7,873 nucleotides of DNA from an uncultured bacterium. Its GTDB lineage: Bacteria > Desulfobacterota > Desulfobulbia > Desulfobulbales > Desulfobulbaceae. How positions within the stretch are numbered: position 1 is the stretch's first letter; the number at the start of each line of letters is the position of its first letter. Below the pieces are notes generated by a model. It saw only the letters and a program-made list of their open reading frames with translations. It made no database searches and was not told the DNA's origin. This document shows, piece after piece, positions 6,085-7,873 of the stretch. The position numbers were made by a program, and so were the translations under genes. The stretch covers positions 1-7,873 of the forward strand of contig CAIMMA010000577.1 in NCBI GenBank assembly GCA_903842475.1, given 5' to 3'.

Positions 6085-7764
6085 ATGCGTTACTCTCAGA
6101 TGTTGCTGCCCACCACCAAAGAAACCCCGTCGGAGGCCGAGGTTATCAGTCATCAGTTGTTGGTTCGGGGTGGTTTCATCCGTAAGCTGACCTCGGGGAT
6201 GTATACCTACCTGCCCCTCGGGTTTATGGTGCTGCAGAAAGTGACCGAGATTGTCCGGCGGGAGATGAACCGTGCCGGCGCCCAGGAAATCCTCATGCCC
6301 ATGGTGCAGCCCGGCGATCTCTGGGAGGAGTCGGGCCGCTGGAAGAAATACGGTCCCGAACTCCTGCGTTTCCGCGATCGTCATGATCGGGATTACTGTC
6401 TGGGACCGACCCATGAAGAAGTGATCACCGATATCGCCCGCCGCGAGATGCAGTCGTATCGGCAATTACCGGTCAATCTCTACCAGATCCAGACCAAGTT
6501 CCGCGATGAAATCCGCCCGCGCTTCGGCCTGATGCGCGGCCGCGAGTTTTTGATGAAGGACGCCTATTCCTTTGATGCCGACGATGCCGGCGCCGGTCGG
6601 AGTTATGAGATCATGCGCGAGGCGTATCATCGAATTTTTACGAGCTGTGGTTTGGATTTTAGGGCGGTGGAGGCGGACAGCGGTTCGATCGGCGGTTCTT
6701 TTTCCCATGAATTCATGGTGCTGGCCGATACCGGCGAAGATACCCTGGTCATCTGCACCTCCTGCAGCTATGCCGCCAATGTCGAGAAAGCCGCCATCGG
6801 ACCGTACGCGTCACCCGAGGCTGCCGGCGTTGTTTTGCAGGAGTTGGTCCGGGTGGCCACCCCGGGTCTGAAAAAGGTGAATAAGGTTGCCGAATTTCTG
6901 CAGGTACAGCCGGCCGACCTGATCAAAACCATGTTCTACCTGGCAGACGGCGAACCGGTGGCGGCGCTGGTGCGCGGCGACCGGGAGGTGCAGTCGGTCA
7001 AGCTGAAGAATTTGCTGGGGGCAACCGATGTCGAACCCATGGACGAAGACCAGGTTTGGCAGCAGACCCGCTTGCCCGTCGGGTACCTCGGGCCGGTTGG
7101 GCTGGAGGTGAAGATGGTGGCCGACCAGGAGGTGATGCAAATGGTCAATGCGGTGGCCGGGGCCAACGAAAAGGGTATGCACCTCACCGGGGTCAATCCC
7201 GGCCGGGATTTCCAGCCCATGGTGAGCGGCGATCTCCGCCAGATCACCACCACCGATCATTGTCCCCTGTGCGGGGGCGGGCTGCGGCTGCGCGAAGGGA
7301 TCGAGGTCGGGCATATTTTCAAGCTGGGCACCAAATATTCCGAGGCCATGACCGCCACCTTTCAAGACAGCGACGGCCAGGAAAAACCCTTTGTCATGGG
7401 CTGCTACGGCATCGGCGTCAGCCGGGTGATGGCGGCGGCCATCGAGCAGAACCACGACGCTAAAGGCATTATCTTTCCTCTGCCCCTGGCTCCCTTCCAG
7501 GTGATTGTCCTCAATCTCGGCCCTAAAGACGCCTCGTACTGCCAGGCCGCCGAGGCGCTGTATCTCGGCCTGCGTGCCCAGGGATTCGATATTCTCTACG
7601 ATGACCGCGACGAACGGCCGGGCTCCAAGTTCAACGATGCCGATCTCCTCGGTATTCCCTACCGCCTCACGGTGGGTAAGACCTTCGAGAAGGAGGGCAA
7701 AGTTGAGTTGCGTTCCCGTCGGACCGGGGAAACCCAGGTGCTTGATGTCCGTCATTGTTTCTAA
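6085..7764 (+). CDS. proS: Prolyl-tRNA synthetase, bacterial type with editing insertion
   Basis: ProS charges tRNA-Pro with proline in the cytoplasm. The 559-residue protein is the bacterial (prokaryotic-type) form, close to E. coli's 572. The class II core appears as MRYSQMLLPTTKETP (1-15), the motif 1 region at about 55-80, GPTHEE (107-112), motif 2 at 139-163 (FRDEIRPRFGLMRGREFLMKD, Arg144 and nearby residues), and motif 3 GCYGIGVSRVMAA (439-451). The INS domain, which hydrolyses Ala-tRNA-Pro, lies between motifs 2 and 3 at about 228-392. Its VNKVAEFLQ..ADLIKTMFY block (265-285) is intact, including Lys281, which is near the catalytic lysine of known editing domains. The anticodon-binding domain occupies about 468-559 (LYDDRDERPGSKFNDADLLG). 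CTSC (224-227) and CPLC (393-396) flank the insertion. The ATG at 6085 has CGGAGA upstream. Confidence 0.98.
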   Translation: MRYSQMLLPTTKETPSEAEVISHQLLVRGGFIRKLTSGMYTYLPLGFMVLQKVTEIVRREMNRAGAQEILMPMVQPGDLWEESGRWKKYGPELLRFRDRHDRDYCLGPTHEEVITDIARREMQSYRQLPVNLYQIQTKFRDEIRPRFGLMRGREFLMKDAYSFDADDAGAGRSYEIMREAYHRIFTSCGLDFRAVEADSGSIGGSFSHEFMVLADTGEDTLVICTSCSYAANVEKAAIGPYASPEAAGVVLQELVRVATPGLKKVNKVAEFLQVQPADLIKTMFYLADGEPVAALVRGDREVQSVKLKNLLGATDVEPMDEDQVWQQTRLPVGYLGPVGLEVKMVADQEVMQMVNAVAGANEKGMHLTGVNPGRDFQPMVSGDLRQITTTDHCPLCGGGLRLREGIEVGHIFKLGTKYSEAMTATFQDSDGQEKPFVMGCYGIGVSRVMAAAIEQNHDAKGIIFPLPLAPFQVIVLNLGPKDASYCQAAEALYLGLRAQGFDILYDDRDERPGSKFNDADLLGIPYRLTVGKTFEKEGKVELRSRRTGETQVLDVRHCF

Positions 7765-7769
7765 AGTAT

Positions 7770-7792
7770 TCTGATGCTAACCAAGCATCAGA
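7770..7792 (+). terminator. Perfect inverted repeat after proS, possible weak terminator
   Basis: TCTGATGCT (7770-7778) pairs perfectly with AGCATCAGA (7784-7792) around the loop AACCA. It starts five bases after the proS stop. The following bases (7793-7802) are AT-rich, with T pairs but no continuous T tract, and the nine-pair stem has only four G-C pairs, so as an intrinsic terminator it is modest. Its position right after the last gene of the run supports a terminator role. The symmetric stem could also serve a convergent gene from the right. A protein-binding palindrome is an alternative. Confidence 0.45.
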
Positions 7793-7807
7793 TTAAATTG
7801 TTGACCC

Positions 7808-7873
7808 ATGATTGAGCAGACCGTTGCAACATCGTTTCATGACGGCCTGCGCCTTCAGCAAAGGTCTGGACGG
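7808..7873 (+). CDS. Possible start of an unidentified gene (cut by window edge)
   Basis: An ATG at 7808 opens a frame of 22 codons that is still open at the window end and begins MIEQTVATSFHDG. I do not recognise the peptide. No Shine-Dalgarno is visible in the AT-rich bases before it, which weakens the call. Twenty-two open codons are also quite likely by chance. The opposite strand offers an alternative: a minus-strand frame entering from the right edge stays open down to a TGA at 7786-7788, inside the inverted repeat, which would make this the tail of a convergent gene. Confidence 0.25.
   Translation, partial: MIEQTVATSFHDGLRLQQRSGR

Noticed and set aside
6811..7755. Minus-strand open frame (314 codons) opposite proS
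   Set aside because: It lies entirely within proS and reads as a His/Gly/Leu-rich shadow with no recognisable domain.
7769..7798. Promoter formed by TTCTGA and TTAAAT across the palindrome
   Set aside because: Both hexamers match consensus poorly and the putative -35 is within the stem. The terminator reading is simpler.
1..7873. Mobile elements, CRISPR arrays, tRNA or rRNA genes, phage or defence genes
   Set aside because: No direct repeat arrays, terminal repeats, transposase motifs or RNA gene signatures were seen. Nearly every base is covered by conserved housekeeping genes.

Overview
The window is a tightly packed, single-strand (+) run of conserved housekeeping genes from a bacterium, most likely a deltaproteobacterium (Desulfobacterota, possibly Desulfobulbales-like). 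That placement is an inference. It rests on the gene order frr-uppS-cdsA-dxr-rseP-tsaB-ispG-proS, the short single-PDZ form of RseP, and moderate-to-high GC. No protein could be searched against a database here.

Layout. 1-344: the 3' part of frr (ribosome recycling factor). 375-1115: uppS (undecaprenyl diphosphate synthase), with a GTG start behind a small hairpin. 1122-1919: cdsA (CDP-diglyceride synthase). 1916-3073: dxr/ispC (DXP reductoisomerase), overlapping cdsA by 4 bases. 3143-4228: rseP (site-2 intramembrane protease). 4213-4911: tsaB (t6A biosynthesis), overlapping rseP by 16 bases. 4938-6029: ispG (HMBPP synthase). 6085-7764: proS (prolyl-tRNA synthetase with editing insertion). 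A perfect inverted repeat at 7770-7792 follows proS and may end the unit. The last 65 or so bases are open on both strands and cannot be assigned firmly.

How the genes fit together. Dxr and IspG are two steps of the MEP pathway, which makes IPP and DMAPP. UppS uses IPP (with farnesyl diphosphate) to make the C55 lipid carrier for peptidoglycan. CdsA makes CDP-diacylglycerol for phospholipids. RseP is a membrane protease of envelope stress signalling. Frr, TsaB and ProS serve translation. The unit therefore mixes isoprenoid and envelope lipid supply with translation. Gaps are short (overlaps up to 69 bases) and all genes are co-directional, so one transcript is likely, perhaps with internal promoters in the two longest gaps (3074-3142 and 6030-6084).

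Composition drifts along the window. frr, uppS and cdsA are visibly less GC-rich than ispG and proS. I see no mobile elements, CRISPR, tRNA or rRNA genes, and no evidence of a new biological system. The points most worth a second look are the frr-uppS junction (a possible leader mini-ORF and RBS-masking hairpin), the paired CxxC motifs bracketing the ProS editing domain, and the unresolved 3' edge.
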